64,000 nt of DNA from positions 1,578,665-1,642,664 of the forward strand of contig WBMW01005037.1 in the NCBI GenBank assembly GCA_013396635.1, written 5' to 3'. The notes beneath the pieces were generated by a model. That model saw only the letters and a program-made list of their open reading frames with translations, did not search any database and was not told where the DNA came from. Below are positions 13,101 through 22,800 of this stretch, one piece after another (positions within the stretch are counted from its first letter, which is position 1; every line of letters starts with the position of its first letter). The stretch is from Penelope pileata (taxonomy: Eukaryota > Chordata > Aves > Galliformes > Cracidae). The position numbers were made by a program, and so were the translations under genes.

Positions 13101-15822
13101 TGTTCCTGTCACTAGTGACTCATCCCGGGGAACATGAGTAATGTTCAAGGGAAACCCTGTTGAAGTGTCTGTCCTTAGCGTGCTTACTGACAGGTTCTGG
13201 CAGTTCTTGCTGCAGGAGCAAAATTAAACTACAGCAAGCTGTCTGCTTCATCCCTGTGCTGAAAGCATCACTCCTTTGTCAAAGTTGGTAGGCAGAATGC
13301 ATGACCTGACTGCAGCTGCTTCAGTGTAGAGTCTGGAGTCTTCTGCTAGCCTGTCTGCAAGATCTTTGCACTAGGAGTGGCTAAAACATGGATGCATGTT
13401 CCCTTCTGCTGACCCTGCTTTTGGGAGACAGGCTTCTAAAAAATGAAGTAACTGAGCATCTGGATATTAGCTTAAACAGTTTCCAGCACAAGCTGGGGCA
13501 TATACATTTAGCTATTGTCTTGGAAAAGACCAGAATATTGTCCTCTGGAATGAATAAATGAAAGGATGCATGCTTTTCTGGGAAAAAATGACTTTTTTTT
13601 TTTTTNATCACAGTGTTAAATATCAGACATAAAGGAAATACATCTCTATCCTCTGAAGCAAAGACTGCTTAAAAAAAGTTAGAGGTGTGGTTTTGCCCTA
13701 AAAAAGAAAAACAGTTTGGAATGAACCTAACCTTGCTTCAGGGTGGCTGCTGGGAGAAGGTTTGACTCAGTAATTTCTCTTAAAAGCTTTGTTGTATCCA
13801 TTGAACATAGGGAACCTGTTGCCACTTTGCCAAAATGACGTGTATATTCTCTTCAATTTCCTTTTAAGATGTACAATTTCACCAGTTTTGCTGTGAGTCT
13901 CAATGAGCTAGAGAAGGGCATGGAAGCAATATTAGCTCCCACGGACTGCCGGCTACGTCCAGACATCAGAAACATGGAAAATGGAAACATGGGTATGTGT
14001 TTGCTGGAGGAGATCTTTTAACATGAGTAAAACTCAAGAGGGATGACTGGAGGGAGGTTGCTTGATACAGGAACACTATCTTCAGGTTCTCATTCCCAGA
14101 ACAATCTTAACAGTTTTTCATCCTGTGCTAATGAACATATTTTTGTACAGTTTAGAATGCCTGTTTTCTCTCTGAAAAGTCCAGGAGAGCAAGTATGTCC
14201 CAAGTGGATCCCAAGACTGCTGTCCTGTGTTACAGGATATCTGCATGTTTGTTAACTTGGGGGAAACTGGCAGACATGCTCCCTTGCTGTGATTGTTTGT
14301 CAGAAAAAAACACATGGTTAAACAGTGGGGGAAAAAAAAAATCACTTCATGTAAATTCTTTCCCACTGTCTGAGTGCAGTGTTTCTGATGGATAAAACAC
14401 CATAATTTCAGGTTGTACTCTATTTGTAGTCACAGCTTTTCTGAAATGGCAGTTTTGTCACCTGCAGTTGTCATTGTTGGGTGAGATTGTGTCCATCAAA
14501 TGCTTTCCCTTTTTTTTAAATGAACTGTGTTTTATTTCTCTGCAGTCTTCTCTGTATTTTCTGCATTTTTGTTTCTGTTTGGCTAAATAATATTCCTATT
14601 GAAATGTTTGCTAGATGTGGCAAGTAAAGAGAAAGAGAGGCTAGAAGAGAAACAAAGAGCTGCTCGCAAGGAGCGTGCAAAAGATGAAGTGGAGTGGCAG
14701 ACACGGTAAGGAGCAGGAAGTAGGATGTTTATTTAATGCTTGGAATGTTGTTGTTTTACTGCCTGAAATGTTTTTATTGAAGACAACACGTGTTTGATTT
14801 CCTGCCTGACAGCACAATTTGTAGTATCACCTAAAGCATTTGCTGGGTCAACATTTAAATAATGTAGCTGGAAGGCAAAATTGCTGATAATTTTGTCCTA
14901 GAGAAATTATTTTATAATAAATGCTGAAAACTGTCATAATTGGTAATGCTGGTTTTTTGTTTTAAAGCCTACAGTGCTTATCTTTTTCTTAGAATGAATA
15001 AAATGTTACCAATTCCTGCCCAACTTCTGGTATTGAGTAACATGCTGTGGCCCTGTGAGGCCTTTTACTTTCCAACTCTTAAGATTTTGCTTGGTTACTT
15101 CAGAAACTGCTTTTTGTAATGGCATATTGAAGTGACTTCTCAGTCAGAATACATCCCAGAGCGAGGTGTGATCTGGCTCCTGTTCCTGCTGGTTGCTTTT
15201 CTCAGGTGCTGATGCTTTGGTCAAGTGTCTGCTCAGGGCTGGTTACTGCAGGTGTCTCCTTCAAAGGCAAGAACTTTGGGATGCTCCCATGCTTTCATGA
15301 AATTCAGAAAAGAAAGCACTCTGTTCCCAAAGCCTGGAGAGAAAGTTACAAACTAATTCCAGATAATGCTTTTGAAAATCTCTTCCAGAGAACAGAAAAT
15401 GGAATTTGGTCAACATGGCTTAAAATTGAGCATCTGTCAATGTTCTGTGCAGAGTACAGCTCCAAACTTTTCCCTATTTGGACAGGTTTACAAAAGGATT
15501 ATGCAACTGATTTGGCATTCTTTTAAAGTAAAAGATATATAAATATATATATACATAAAATACATAATATATGATCAAAAGTATCAATGCTATTTTTATT
15601 TGCAATGACAGCAATTTCAAAATCCATTTCATAATCCTTCTTTATGCAAAAAAGAATAAGAAGCAGAGTTTTGAGTTTTTTTTGTTCACTGTTCTAACTG
15701 TTGGCTTTTTTTTTTCCAGATGGTTTCATCAAGGCACTAACCCCTACACTGGGACTTCAGATTGGCTGTACTCAGGTGGCTATTTTGATAGAAATTTCTC
15801 AGACTGTCCAGACATATATTGA
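1572..15822 (+). CDS. OSBPL2: OSBPL2 (ORP2), oxysterol-binding protein-like 2; partial, first coding exon lies upstream
   Basis: Twelve coding exons: 1572-1719, 1982-2057, 3660-3794, 4391-4488, 5188-5370, 7659-7766, 9070-9159, 9793-9916, 12953-13081, 13869-13992, 14615-14705, 15720-15822 (stop TGA 15820-15822). All junction phases agree and give 468 visible residues; vertebrate ORP2 is about 480, so only about a dozen N-terminal residues are missing. The visible protein starts with a short acidic leader (FDSDNSSGDFSEAN) and then consists almost wholly of the OSBP-related lipid-binding domain. Family knowledge: ORP2 is a short ORP without a PH domain that exchanges cholesterol and phosphoinositides between membranes, and its FFAT-like ER-targeting motif would lie in the missing first exon. 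The family signature EQVSHHPP is encoded at 5216-5239. The C-terminus (NPYTG, DWLY, SDCPDIY) is that of ORP2. One intron has a GC donor (3795-3796) and one acceptor is a NAGNAG. The assignment is secure. Confidence 0.95.
2058..3659 (+). other. OSBPL2 intron
   Basis: Intron of about 1.6 kb with a GTAAGT donor and a TTATCCAG acceptor. It is AT-rich with a T run near 2311. No exon-like or RNA-gene signal recognised. Confidence 0.8.
3795..4390 (+). other. OSBPL2: OSBPL2 intron with GC donor (GC-AG class)
   Basis: The upstream exon ends ATGCAG at 3794 and the intron begins GCAAGT. The next exon starts GCTGTAGCTGC at 4391. Joining them gives ERMQ-AVAAFAV, which matches the ORP2 family without a gap. 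The only nearby GT (3799-3800) would shift the frame. The donor fits the usual GC-AG pattern CAG|GCAAGT. Confidence 0.88.
5188..5370 (+). other. OSBPL2: OSBPL2 exon with the ORP signature motif
   Basis: This exon enters with one base completing a split Arg codon and leaves after two bases of a Lys codon. It encodes EDLGFRFISEQVSHHPP, the diagnostic sequence of the OSBP family. In the known ORD fold this motif contributes histidines to phosphoinositide head-group binding. The following residues (SAFYSEG, FHGSIYPKLKFWGKS, EAEPRGTITLELL) continue the beta-barrel core. Acceptor TTGCTAG ends at 5187 and donor GTGAGT starts at 5371. Confidence 0.93.
5371..7658 (+). other. OSBPL2 intron
   Basis: Intron of about 2.3 kb, AT-rich, with short homopolymer T runs (for example near 6461). 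No coding, RNA or clear transposon signature was recognised. Confidence 0.75.
7767..9069 (+). other. OSBPL2 intron
   Basis: Intron of about 1.3 kb between the exons ending NH(S) and starting TGDKC. It is AT-rich with a T run near 8875. Nothing else supported. Confidence 0.75.
9926..10318 (-). mobile_element. CR1-type LINE 3' fragment
   Basis: The + strand reads AGAATCACAGAATTG, GAGTTGGAAGGGACCTCTAA, CTCTGGGCAGCCTGTTCTAG, CTAAATCTCCCCTC and CCTTGTGCCTATCAC. This is the reverse complement of the 3' part of avian CR1 (chicken repeat 1), so the element lies on the - strand. CR1 copies are normally 5'-truncated non-LTR retrotransposons, and this one is only about 390 bases with no open frame. It starts only nine bases after the donor of the exon ending at 9916. 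A long A tract (10125-10157, then 10159-10169) interrupts the conserved sequence. Confidence 0.9.
10125..10169 (+). repeat. poly(A) tract inside the CR1 copy
   Basis: 33 consecutive A, one G, then 11 A, in the middle of otherwise CR1-like sequence. It is either an expanded A-rich patch or an assembly or length-polymorphic tract. Confidence 0.95.
10319..12952 (+). other. remainder of the large OSBPL2 intron
   Basis: Noncoding sequence between the CR1 copy and the exon at 12953. Open frames such as 10502-10933 lack splice context and family similarity. No RNA gene recognised. Confidence 0.7.
13082..13868 (+). other. OSBPL2 intron with an unresolved base
   Basis: Intron between the exon ending NSSQ and the exon starting MYNFTSF. 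A single n at 13606 terminates a T run, probably a collapsed sequence gap. Nothing else recognised. Confidence 0.8.
13993..15719 (+). other. last two OSBPL2 introns (interrupted by exon 14615-14705)
   Basis: The first intron is 13993-14614 and the second 14706-15719. Both are AT-rich. The 106-codon open frame at 15206-15526 has no family match and no splice context. An AT-rich microsatellite lies near the 3' end. Confidence 0.75.
15533..15571 (+). repeat. AT-rich microsatellite
   Basis: Imperfect TA repeat (GATATATAAATATATATATAC and so on) in the last OSBPL2 intron. Confidence 0.8.
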
Positions 15823-16082
15823 AATAACGGAACCAACTGCTCATCTCATCTGGACATCTAGTTACTAGATTTCATTGTAAGCCAGTTACACTGGTTTTGT
15901 AATAGCAAAACTCAGCTTTTCTAAGTAAATTTTAACAAAACATCTATCAGCCTACAATCAAGGATTTAATTATCACTAATGTTGGGTTGCCAAATATTTA
16001 AACACTGTTGCATTCTTTCCATAAAGCTGCATCTGAAATCATCATATTTTCACTAATTTTTAAAGGGACCTTTGGATCTTCC

Positions 16083-16104
16083 TTTTTTTTTTTTTTTTTT
16101 TTTT
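16083..16104 (+). repeat. poly(T) run
   Basis: 22 consecutive T within the OSBPL2 3' UTR. Confidence 0.9.
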
Positions 16105-18395
16105 CCCCTAGTTGATGTCAGGAAAAGGTATGCTGTATCAGGTAGAGCTCATAACATCCTTGAAAACTATGTAACTTTAACAAAATAGAGATAATATCCT
16201 CTTTTCTTAGTACAGTAGAGAAGAATCTAAGTTTTTGGAACTTGGAGCAGGGATGATAAGTTAATATGGTACCAACATAAAGTCTAGTACTGTGGATATT
16301 CCCGATGAAGAGATGCATGTGAAACTTCCATACGTATGTAGCACTATGAGAGGAGCTCCTGGCCCCTCTCTCTCAGTACGATTCAAAGACTTTGAGAAAC
16401 AAAAAACAACTTTAGCTTCTCCAACTGTAGTTGTCTGTTACAGAGTCTTCACAATTCTTGGTCACTGTGAGCATTAAACTATATACCTGTGATACAATTA
16501 CATAAAACATATGTTAAGAGAAGAGAAAGGTACATTAAACCACGTGTGCTTTTTCTGAAGTCAAATGCTGTTCTTAAAATATGAGAAACTTCAGAAGCAA
16601 TTGTAGGAATGTAGAGGTGGTTACAATGTAAAATATATTGCTTGCTACCACTTGGAGGCTTAGATCTTCTGCACTACTTTTGGCAGCTTTGGCACTAAAT
16701 ATGCTTCTAGACTAAACTTTTCTTTGGAAGCACTTGGTATGTATATCCACACAGTTTCATATTTCTGGGATGTTTTTGTTTGCATGTTTTTCATTATTAG
16801 GTTATGTCTGTTTTGTATGCTGTGAAAAAGCAGAATCAGTTTAAAGCTGTGGCATAGTTATACCTATTACATGTTTTCTGTGAGCATGTGATGTCATAAC
16901 AGTGGAATCTTTTTGTTCCATATTGAAATATCGAAGCCATATAATATTGGAAATAATTGAACTACAGATCAATTACTGAACGGATGCATTCATTTTCTTT
17001 CAAAGTGATACACTTCTGGGGGGGCGAAGGGGAAGGAAGGTTTGGAAAATTAGGTCTAGTAATTAAAAGTAATCCTAAAGTTGCTTGTTCTTTTATGAAA
17101 ATTCTTGAGTAACTAGGCAAAAATGGAAAGTGGCTACACTGCTTTTAGGCTTGCAGTAATTCAGAAGTTGAAGAATTGGCAGAAGAATTGATCCAATTGA
17201 TTGCCCAAGCATTTGTGGTTTCATCCAAAGAGCAGATGGTGCTTCTGTCCTACTTGTATCCTAGTTACAGGATTAAAAAGCAAAAGAAAGTTAACATATT
17301 CACGGAGAAACTGTTTTCTATCAAATTATGCATCTCGTGATTGGATCAACTTCAAATTTTGGGGATTTCATTGTCTTCTTGGAAAAATGAGAGAACTTGT
17401 AAAAATTCAAGGCAATAAGAAGGGCCCAGTCTGAAATGTGCCCATGGCAACTTACTCTGTTGCCAGAAACCATACTTCTTGCTGATTTTCTTGATGCACA
17501 AGCCTATACATGGTAATGTGATGCAGAGAGTAAATTTGTATTTGTTCCTGATAAATGCATAGACACTTGACTTTTAAAAAGACCTTGCTGATCTGTATGG
17601 GATAGCATAAAAATACTGCGAGCCTATTTGTAAAAAATGAATTGCTGTTCTAGGCACCGTAATGCTCCTTGCAGGCTTCCTGCAAGCTGGCTGGGGAACC
17701 ATTTATATTGGATGAGGATTGAAAAGATTCACAGGCTAAGCCAGTTTAACATCTTATGGGAGATGCTGGAATCAGTTTTTAAAACAATATGCATAAATTC
17801 AAATTGCCAGAATGGAAAAACATAATTACTAAAGAGAGATTCTGTTTTTAAGAAGGAACGTACAGGTTAGCATCGCTCTCCTCAAAGTTACAATTTTAAT
17901 TTGAAGACCTAAACCCTTTTCATTGTGCAAAACCAGAGGCAATTATAACAACATGTTTATTCTAAAGTATAGAATCCTCATGGAATTCAAACAGAAATTG
18001 GGAAGTTTTCTAAAGTAAGAACATGTCATTAGTTATGTCTTAACCCCCTTCTCCCCTTCCTTTAGTGTAATGTTTTTAGTGAAATCTCAAACTGGTTCCA
18101 AATCTGTTCTTTTAATTTATTGTTCTTCATTGAAAACACTTAGAAAATATTTTCTCATTGCTGCCGAAAAGTCTATGCCTGGCTAGCCATGGGATGCCAC
18201 GCTGTGATTGCTCTGAAAGTGATAAAGTTTTATTTTAAATGCAGATCTCCTCAGTAGTTTACATGTGAAAACATTAATAACTTTGCACCTTTTAAAAAGA
18301 ATGTCACTTTTATAACTTGATTAAGCACTGTATATAAGATAACTGTGTTAGTATATGTTAATACTGTAGAGAAAACCCATCCAGAAAGAAATTAT

Positions 18396-18401
18396 AATAA
18401 A
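18396..18401 (+). terminator. candidate internal polyadenylation signal AATAAA
   Basis: Canonical hexamer in the OSBPL2 3' UTR (context TTATAATAAATGCGG). It could give a shorter isoform; use is not shown. Confidence 0.45.
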
Positions 18402-18992
18402 TGCGGAATTCCCTTTGGGCCTCTAGGTGGTGAGAGAGAGGTTTTTGTACAGGGAGAGTTTGGTCCTGTGGGGCGGGGGAGTGGTGGGAGATGGCTGTGC
18501 TGCCTGGGTGGGGCCTGGTCGCTCCTTGTCACCCCAATGGGCAAAAGAGGGTTTGAATCGGAGCTCTGAGTGCTGCGGGGCGGTGGAAGGTCACCGTGTG
18601 GCTCCTGCCGTGCTGTCTGTGAGGCGATGCCATGGGGCAGGCGGGGAGCAGCTCTTCCAGCCATGGGGCACTGACGCAACAGCTGTTCAGTAACTCATGT
18701 CTCACTGATTTGAAACCAAATTGTTTTGCTGAAGCTTTTTTAAAAGCAAAGCTCTCTCCATCTCTCCACATCGTGTGGCCGCAGGCAGCAGCGTGGCTCA
18801 GGGCCGTGCCGGGGTCGCACAGTGCAGCGCGAGGGGCCCTGGGCCTGAGGAACCGCTGAGAGAAATGGATTTATTTTTGTAATATTTAATAACCGTCGGT
18901 ACCCATCTCTGTTATAACAACGTCTTTGGCTTTTTAGAGAAGTCTGTACAGGTCTGTGGACATAACTGTTACACTGTAAAGCTGTAAATCCG

Positions 18993-18998
18993 AATAAA
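18993..18998 (+). terminator. OSBPL2: candidate distal OSBPL2 polyadenylation signal AATAAA
   Basis: Canonical hexamer just before the CpG-rich ADRM1 promoter. It is the last signal before base composition changes sharply, so it is the likeliest end of OSBPL2. Confidence 0.65.
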
Positions 18999-19013
18999 GC
19001 TCATTTTGAAGAA

Positions 19014-19838
19014 GAGAGGGGGCCGCGGCCTCTGCTTGGCGGAAGGGGGAGGGGGGCGCCGCCATCTTCCCGNGGGGGGGCTGCTTGGGGCTGCCCCGGG
19101 CGCGGCCGCAGAGCGATGGGGGCCGGCGCGGCCTCGGCCCTGCGCTGCTGTGGACCCCTGGGGTGGGCCCGGCGCGGCGTCTCCGGTCCCAGAGCCGCGG
19201 GGACACCCCGGGAGGGACGCAGTGGGGAGACGGTTCCGTCCGGTTCCGTCCTCAGCGGGAGCCGCGCTCCATAGAACGAACGGGGCTGCCCAGCGCGTCC
19301 CGTTTGCAGCCCGCTCTGCGTCAGCTGGTGCCGGTGCCCTCGGTTCCGTGGGGCCGCGCAGAGCACGGGGCGCGCGGGCGCTGTCCCACGGCGGCGGCTG
19401 CTCTCCGTTGGCAGGATGTCTTCGGGCGCGCTGTTCCCCAGCCTGGTGCCGGGCTCCCGCGGCTCTTCCAGTAAATACCTGGTGGAGTTCCGGGCAGGAA
19501 AGATGTCCCTGAAAGGCAGCACCGTNGGGGGGCCCGCGGCCTCGGCTTGGGGGAGGGGGGGGGGGGGCGCCGCCATCTTCCCGCCGTGATGACACAGCAG
19601 CGGGGAGGGGCGGGCGGCAGCCGCTGCGTGACAGCCGCGCCGCCCAATGACGGAGGGCTCCGGGGCCCCTCATTCCGCCCCGCGGCGGGCGGGGTTCCGG
19701 GGCGCGGGGCAGGAAGCAGGAGCGGCGCAGGGCCTGCGGGCGGNCAGCTGGTGCCGGTGCCCTCGGTTCCGTGGGGCCGCGCAGAGCACGGGGCGCGCGG
19801 GCGCTGTCCCACGGCGGCGGCTGCTCTCCGTTGGCAGG
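19014..19838 (+). promoter_or_regulatory. ADRM1: CpG island with ADRM1 promoter and noncoding first exon (scrambled assembly)
   Basis: Very GC- and CpG-rich sequence immediately upstream of the ADRM1 coding start. It contains a YY1-like GCCGCCATCTT in two copies (about 19059-19069 and 19569-19578), a GC box GGGGCGGG (19607-19614) and a CCAAT box (19644-19648) followed by TGACG. There is no TATA box, as expected for a housekeeping gene. Single n characters at 19073, 19526 and 19744 mark contig joins, and the pieces between them repeat each other, so order and distances here are unreliable. The start site and exon 1 boundaries cannot be placed. Confidence 0.75.
19322..19525 (+). other. duplicate copy of the ADRM1 first coding exon start (probable assembly artefact)
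   Basis: These 204 bases match 19745-19948 at a constant offset of 423 with one difference that I can see (C at 19479, T at 19902; CTG/TTG, both Leu). The copy includes the acceptor TTGGCAG, an ATG at 19416-19418 and the first codons ([11 protein letters not shown] and on). It stops abruptly at an n mid-exon. The n at the break and the near identity point to two overlapping contigs or haplotypes placed side by side rather than a real duplication. Confidence 0.85.
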
Positions 19839-22800
19839 ATGTCTTCGGGCGCGCTGTTCCCCAGCCTGGTGCCGGGCTCCCGCGGCTCTTCCAGTAAATA
19901 CTTGGTGGAGTTCCGGGCAGGAAAGATGTCCCTGAAAGGCAGCACCGTGACCCCGGACAAGAGGAAAGGCCTCGTGTACATCCAACAGACCGATGATTCC
20001 CTCATCCACTTCTGCTGGAAGGACAGGACCTCAGGCAACGTCGAAGACGTGAGTATGGCTCTGTGTTCTGGTACCGAGGCATCGAGGTGCTGTGCTGCCT
20101 CAGCCTTGGTTCTCTGGCTCTGCTGGAAGAGCTCTGAGACAACGCAGAGGGGGAATGGCACTGTGGCTCGACAGCTCTGCCCCCAAATCCTCTTTGGAAC
20201 AGATGGGAGAAGGCTTGGGAGGAGGGCAGAGGTCTCTGGGAAGCTGAAAGAATCACGCGTTTCGTAAAATTTCCGTTCCTGCTGCCGTGTTTTCCAGGAT
20301 TTGATTATTTTTCCTGATGACTGTGAATTTAAAAGGGTACCTCAGTGTACTACTGGCCGTGTGTACGTATTGAAGTTCAAGGCGGGATCAAAGCGACTCT
20401 TCTTCTGGATGCAGGTTTGTGGGAAGCGAATCGCAGAGCTCTGGGCACGAATGACTTGCAGGTTGCCTTGTACCAAGGAGAACTTTCTTACAGGAGCCAA
20501 AGACAGACAAGGACGAGGAGCATTGCCGCAAGGTGAACGAGTATCTCAACAACCCCCCAATGCCCGGTGCCTTGGGGGGAAATGCCAGCGGAGGCCACGA
20601 GCTGTCGGCGTTGGGAGGTACGGTCCATTCTCTGCTCCGTCCTGTGAGAGCCCTGTTGTTAGAACAAGCACTTGTAGTTCCCCAGGAAGAAATTCCTGAT
20701 GGCTTTGGAGGGTGAGCTGGGGACCGCGTTAATAGCAGAAGGGTAAACGTGCTTTTGGCAAAATAAACTCTGCTGTTGTAATAGGTGCAGGCTGAAAGCT
20801 AAGGCTGCCAGAAGAATCGTCTTGTTTCCAGCAGATTCTCTGCAGCCTTACCTTTTCACGAAGCCGAGTTGCATTTACCTCTTATGAGCGTCATGAACCA
20901 GTAAAAACTTGAAACTGTTTTTTCCATACAGAATGTGATGCCAATTAATCTCCTGCTGTTTGAGCCGGAGTGCTGTGAAAAAAAAAAAAAAAAATTGTGA
21001 ATATGTTGTGTTTCAGAATGTTTTTGTTTTTAGGTGAGGGTGGCTTGCAAAGCCTTCTTGGAAACATGAGCCATAACCAGCTCATGCAGCTGATCGGACC
21101 AACGGGCTTAGGAGGACTTGGTAAAATGCTTTAATATCTTTATGCCAAAATGGTATTTTCTCCTGCCAGGTTAAACCTTACCTGACAATATTCTCAAGTA
21201 GTGCTGTTGATTTGAATAGCACTTCTTTCACGTGAGAAAGCAAGGCTCTGCCTCAAAGACGAGCTAAGGGGTCAAAAAAAAAAAAAGGCAGGAAATGAGT
21301 ACCGTTCTGTGTGGCACTCAGGGGGCAGTCTGCGAGGAACATAGCTCTGCTCAATCTTCTGCCTTTTTTTTTTTTCCTTTCCTAAACCCCTCCTCTTCCT
21401 CCTAAATATTCACTGGAGCAGGAAACCAAGGGCTCCCAGGTGAATGTCCCAGCTATCAAGCTGTGGACTCTTGCTCATGCTGTTTCTGCTCCAGTGACTA
21501 TTTGTGCACGTAGTGGAGTTCAAGAGGAAGGTTGGAGTGTGCCTGCCCCCGCAGCAATCTGTAGTCAGAAGAGGAAGGCTCAGGTTAGAGCTTTCTCTTC
21601 TGGGCAGCGCTGGGGAGAGCTTGATCTACTGCCCTGCTTTTTCTGGAGGGAACATGGGGAGCGTTGGAGTCACTGCAGCGGTCTGTTCTGAACGCTGTCT
21701 GTGCTCCCAGGCCAGGAGAGCGTTTACTGAGAATCAGACCCTGGAGTGGAAATACGTGAAGGAATGCTCAGCAGGTGGCAGTGACTGGGGTTCTGTGCTT
21801 AAGCTCCAAAGTCCATTTTCGTGGATCTAGCAGTAGTACAAGCTTCAGATGCAAATCTGGTGCTGTTGGGATGTACAGATGCAAATCTCATGCTAGTGTT
21901 GGAAGATTCTGCCTTCTTAGGATGTGTTTGGAAAAGACCTTCTTGCTTCCTTCTTGAAGCTTCACAGGACTCCTTAAACCTGCTTCCTCTTATTCTCAGC
22001 ACGTTTTTCAGCAACTCTTCTTTCTTTGCCTTTACATCTAGTGATAAGACAGCTTGACATGTAACGCAAAGAAAACCATCTGCTTGCCTCAGCAAACGGG
22101 TTGGGGAGGAGATCCTCAAGGATTCATCACAAGTAGCTTCTGGTTCTTTTCATCTGGGTTGCATCTCTCTCAGGTCTTTGCTTTTATTGCAGCTCCTGGG
22201 TAAACTTTTCCTAGCCAGGGCAAACTGAATAGAGTAGCACGTGGTGCCAGCCTGGTTAGCTTCATCCTGCTGCTGTGGAAGCTCTATGATGGGTGGACAC
22301 GAGTGTTACAGGCATGATTCCATCCTTCAGGACTGGATCCTACAGAGAGGAGAGAGCAGAGAGCACCAGGCAGAGGGCTGGTGCTTGCTCTGACCTCCAG
22401 TATTCTGCAGTTTGTTAGTGGTGTTTGGTAATGGAGCACTCTGTCCTCTGTTTGCAGATTAGTTCCCAAAAGGTGAATGATGAATGCAGATGCTTGGGTA
22501 GGAAAGTGTGTCTGATCAGATGTGGCAAAGAACCCACTGAAGGGGGATGGTGTGGTAAATGGAGCATTTGGCTGTTGTGGCTCAGAGGAGTCGTAAGGGG
22601 ACAGTCAGGCACTGCCAGCTCCAGAGGACCTAGGAGCCGTGCCTTTCCCCAGCTCTTTGTAGCTGGTGTTCTTGATGCTCCAGTAATTCCTCGGTGGCTG
22701 GGAGGAGCAGTGTGGATGAAGGAGGCTCTGATCTGGTTTCTTTTGCATCTGTTGGTTGGCTGAAGGACCAGGTCTTGGTTTCCTGCTGTGTTTCTTGATC

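Larger units (their letters stand above)
15823..19013 (+). other. OSBPL2: OSBPL2 3' UTR (probable full extent)
   Basis: After the stop at 15822 there is about 3.2 kb with no coding exon, ending at an AATAAA (18993-18998) followed by CTCATTTTGAAG. Shorter isoforms are possible through earlier signals, including AATAAA at 18396-18401 and several ATTAAA. A T22 run lies at 16083-16104. The last about 600 bases become GC-rich as the ADRM1 promoter approaches. That the UTR is continuous is inferred. Confidence 0.6.

Noticed and set aside
15206..15526. 106-codon open frame on the + strand in the last OSBPL2 intron
   Set aside because: No recognisable domain. The flanking OSBPL2 exons join perfectly in phase (R|W) without it.
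19416..19525. A real second ADRM1 gene or alternative first coding exon
   Set aside because: The copy stops mid-exon at an n with no donor and is nearly identical to 19839-19948, so an assembly artefact is far more likely.
18969..20009. 346-codon open frame on the - strand in the CpG island
   Set aside because: It crosses n characters and the duplicated segments and is antisense to the ADRM1 first exon. It is Pro/Arg-rich as expected from GC-rich noncoding sequence.
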